DNA from: Thermomonas sp.
GTDB taxonomy: Bacteria > Pseudomonadota > Gammaproteobacteria > Xanthomonadales > Xanthomonadaceae
Assembly (NCBI RefSeq): GCF_029945965.1
Contig: NZ_JAQSDO010000019.1
Location: 1 to 64,000, forward strand
Direction of reading: 5' to 3'
DNA length: 64,000 nt
Shown here: in pieces, positions 62,022 through 64,000 of the stretch
How positions within the stretch are numbered: the first letter of the stretch is position 1
How the letters are laid out: the number at the start of each line of letters is the position of its first letter
Position numbers and translations under genes: made by a program
Notes under the pieces: model-generated
Seen by the model: the letters and a program-made list of their open reading frames with translations, nothing else
Told to the model about the DNA's origin: nothing
Databases searched by the model: none

Positions 62022-62152
62022 GCGCGCGAGCCTTCGGGACAAGGCGCGACGATAACCCGCGCAATACGCATTCGTCAGTGCCGTCGGCGCAACACTGTCG
62101 CGCCATTGCCGCATCCAGCAGCGATAATCCGGCAAGCCTTCGGGAATACCGC

Positions 62153-63877
62153 ATGCACCCTTCCAATTCCGCCCTTGCCTTTGCGATCTGGTTCGCCGTT
62201 TCCCTTGCCGTTGCCGGATGCGCAAGCACGCCAAGCCACACGCCGCCGATGCCGACACCACAGCAACGCGACGGTATCGAGGTTGAGGTTCCGGACATCG
62301 CGCGGCCCGACGGCGAGTCCGCGCAGTGGTGGTTCCGCAATGGCGCTGCGCAGGCCGCGGCGCGTGGCGCGATGACGGGCCGGGCCAAGAACGTCATCCT
62401 GTTCGTAGGCGATGGCATGAGCCTGATCACGGTCGCCGCCGCGCGCATCCTGGAAGGCCAGCGCAAGGGCGGCCCCGGCGAGGAAAACCGACTGTCGTGG
62501 GAGGACTTCCCGGACACCGCGTTGAGCCGGACCTACAACACCAACTCACAGACGCCGGATTCCGCCGGAACCGCAAGCGCGATGGCCACCGGTGTCAAGA
62601 CCCGGCTCGGCGTACTCGGCATCGGTCAACAGGCAGTGCGCGGGGACTGCGTGCAGGCGAAGGCCGCGCGCTTGTTGACCCTGTGGGAACTGGCCGCCGC
62701 CAGCGGACTTGCCACTGGCGTGGTGACCACCACCCCGGTCACCGACGCCACGCCGGCATCGACCTACAGCCATAGTGCCGAACGCAATTGGGAAAACGAC
62801 AGCGACATGCCTGATGCCACGAAGGCTGCCGGCTGCGCCGACTCCGCACGCCAGCTGATCGAAACCCAGCCAGCACACGGTTTGGATGTGGTGATGGGTG
62901 GCGGCCGCAAGAACTTCATGCCGACCAGTGCGCCTGACCCCGAGTATCCCGACCAAGCAGGCGAACGCCGTGACGGCCGCAATCTGATCGTAGAGTGGCA
63001 ACAGCGCCATCCGGGTGGCAGCTATGTATGGAATGCCGCGCAGCTCGCCGCAGCGCCTGTCGAAACGCCACTGCTCGCATTATTCGAACCCGATGTCATG
63101 CATTACGCGCACGACCGCACAGACGATGGCGCGGGCGAACCTTCGCTGGCGGAGATGACCCGTGCCGCCATCGCCCGCCTCTCACTCAACACGAACGGCT
63201 TCGTGCTGATGGTCGAAGGCGGACGCATCGACCATGCCCACCATGCCGGCAATGCCTTCCGCGCGCTGGACGAGACGATCGCGCTCAGCGATGCGGTGCG
63301 GGTGGCCACCGAGATGACCTCTGCAGAAGACACCCTGATCCTGGTCACCGCCGATCACTCGCATACGCTGACGTTCGCCGGCTATCCACGGCGCGGCAAC
63401 CCGATCCTGGGCAAGGTGCATGGCGGTTCGCGCGAAAGCACCGCCACCATCGACCCGACCGCACTCGCGCACGATGCCACTGGCCTGCCCTACACCACGC
63501 TTGGCTATTACAGCGGCCCCGGTTATGCCGGCGCCACCGACCAGCAGCCGGAAGGCCCGAAGTTCCTGCGCAAGCGTCCCGCCACAATCCAGGCGTCCAC
63601 TGGTGGGCGCCACGACCTCACCAACGTCGACACGGAAAACCCGGACTACCTGCAGGAAGCCCTGATACCCATGCGCAGTGAAATCCATGGCGGCGACGAT
63701 GTCGGCATCTGGGCGCGCGGTCCGGGCAGCAGCGCGGTGCGCGGCAGCGTGGAGCAGAACACGATCTTCCACTTCCTGCTGCAGGCCACGCCACGGCTTC
63801 GCGATGCGCTATGTACGAAGGGCGATTGCGATGCGAACGGCGTGCCGGTGTTGTTGCCGAAGCCAGCCTCGTTCTGA
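62153..63877 (+). CDS. Alkaline phosphatase lipoprotein (PhoA family)
   Basis: 574-aa phosphomonoesterase, envelope-anchored by a lipobox (AVAGC, Cys23). Metal and catalytic residues: Asp87 in VGDGMS, nucleophile Ser137 in TPDSAGT, metal ligands in GGRIDHAHHAGN and TADHSHT. It is larger than E. coli PhoA (471 aa) and resembles the PhoA forms of Xanthomonas. A clear Pho box was not found upstream. The ATG at 62153 gives the lipoprotein signal. A palindrome begins in the last base of the stop. Confidence 0.92.
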   Translation: MHPSNSALAFAIWFAVSLAVAGCASTPSHTPPMPTPQQRDGIEVEVPDIARPDGESAQWWFRNGAAQAAARGAMTGRAKNVILFVGDGMSLITVAAARILEGQRKGGPGEENRLSWEDFPDTALSRTYNTNSQTPDSAGTASAMATGVKTRLGVLGIGQQAVRGDCVQAKAARLLTLWELAAASGLATGVVTTTPVTDATPASTYSHSAERNWENDSDMPDATKAAGCADSARQLIETQPAHGLDVVMGGGRKNFMPTSAPDPEYPDQAGERRDGRNLIVEWQQRHPGGSYVWNAAQLAAAPVETPLLALFEPDVMHYAHDRTDDGAGEPSLAEMTRAAIARLSLNTNGFVLMVEGGRIDHAHHAGNAFRALDETIALSDAVRVATEMTSAEDTLILVTADHSHTLTFAGYPRRGNPILGKVHGGSRESTATIDPTALAHDATGLPYTTLGYYSGPGYAGATDQQPEGPKFLRKRPATIQASTGGRHDLTNVDTENPDYLQEALIPMRSEIHGGDDVGIWARGPGSSAVRGSVEQNTIFHFLLQATPRLRDALCTKGDCDANGVPVLLPKPASF

Positions 63878-63955
63878 AAAGGGGTCAGAGAACATTTCCA
63901 CATAAATTGCACTGACTGCGGAAAGTCTCAGAGGAAATGTTCTCTGACCCCTTTT
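63877..63955. repeat. Perfect 23-bp inverted repeat with GGGGTCAGAG core (REPIN-like)
   Basis: The arms 63877-63899 and 63933-63955 are exact complements; each includes GGGGTCAGAG and GGAAATGTT. The spacer is 33 nt. It begins in the last base of the phosphatase stop and ends in a T-rich CTTTTCTT, so it may also terminate transcription from both sides. The core matches the palindrome at 27904-28012. Confidence 0.85.
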
Positions 63956-63972
63956 CTTAATAAGCCAAACCG

Positions 63973-64000
63973 CTAGAACGGCTTCGCCAGCGCCAGGTAG
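63973..64000 (-). CDS. Partial gene, C-terminus of a probable outer-membrane protein
   Basis: Only the last eight codons (YLALAKPF, then TAG) are in the window. A terminal phenylalanine preceded by alternating hydrophobic residues is the usual outer-membrane barrel signature, and porins commonly neighbour alkaline phosphatase genes. The length is too short for a firm call. Confidence 0.4.

Noticed and set aside
62022-62152. Pho box upstream of the alkaline phosphatase gene
   Set aside because: CTGTCGC and TTGCCGC lie 4 nt apart, but the second half matches the consensus poorly.

Overview
The window reads as a chromosomal segment of a Lysobacteraceae (Xanthomonadales) gammaproteobacterium. 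GC content is high. Gene clusters match that order's usual arrangements: minCDE, miaA-hfq-hflX-hflK-hflC-purA, rlmE-ftsH-folP, surE-pcm-yqaA-nlpD, and pyrG-kdsA-eno-ftsB-ispD-ispF-truD. Secreted peptidases and a TonB-dependent receptor also fit. Species cannot be fixed from sequence alone. I saw no rRNA, tRNA or CRISPR array.

Region 1 (1-2.2 kb) is accessory DNA: possible IS end repeats, a small lipoprotein gene flanked by attC-like integron sites, and a dead IS3-family element. Region 2 (2.2-9.5 kb) holds an AlkA-type glycosylase, an anchored SRPBCC/GyrI-like protein, a HisKA_3 kinase with its NarL-type regulator (whose gene tail is duplicated downstream), a GNAT gene fused translationally to minCDE, and an uncharacterised HExxH protein. 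Region 3 (9.5-26 kb) carries an M2 peptidase lipoprotein, a small secreted protein, a choline/betaine-oxygenase-like Rieske protein with an APC permease, a Bcr-type MFS exporter, gcvP behind a tandem glycine riboswitch, a TonB-dependent receptor, a DUF938 methyltransferase and a secreted M1 aminopeptidase.

Region 4 (25.8-34.6 kb, minus strand) is putP-miaA-hfq-hflX-hflK-hflC-DUF2065-purA-PAS. It has a decamer tandem repeat running through the end of hfq and a palindromic REPIN-like element before purA. Region 5 (34.8-43.8 kb) has alkB, rlmE-ftsH-folP, a CRM-domain protein, a Mth938-like protein, surE-pcm-yqaA-nlpD and an Smr gene. The nlpD product has a degenerate LytM site, as expected for an amidase activator, and rpoS does not follow it.

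Region 6 (43.8-50.2 kb) is the pyrG-to-truD operon, mostly with 4-nt start/stop overlaps. Region 7 (50.4-64 kb) has parE, an S9 peptidase, a FAD amino-acid dehydrogenase with a HutG-like hydrolase, slyD with a DUF418 membrane protein, two adjacent NlpC/P60 genes, an acyl-CoA thioesterase, a dicarboxylate/amino-acid symporter with an altered motif, a PhoA-type phosphatase lipoprotein, a second REPIN-like palindrome and the last codons of a probable outer-membrane protein.

Most of the window is conserved housekeeping. The most unusual signals are the repeat-disrupted hfq tail, the glycine riboswitch with two competing hairpins, the isolated integron-like cassette, and the two GGGGTC-cored palindromes.
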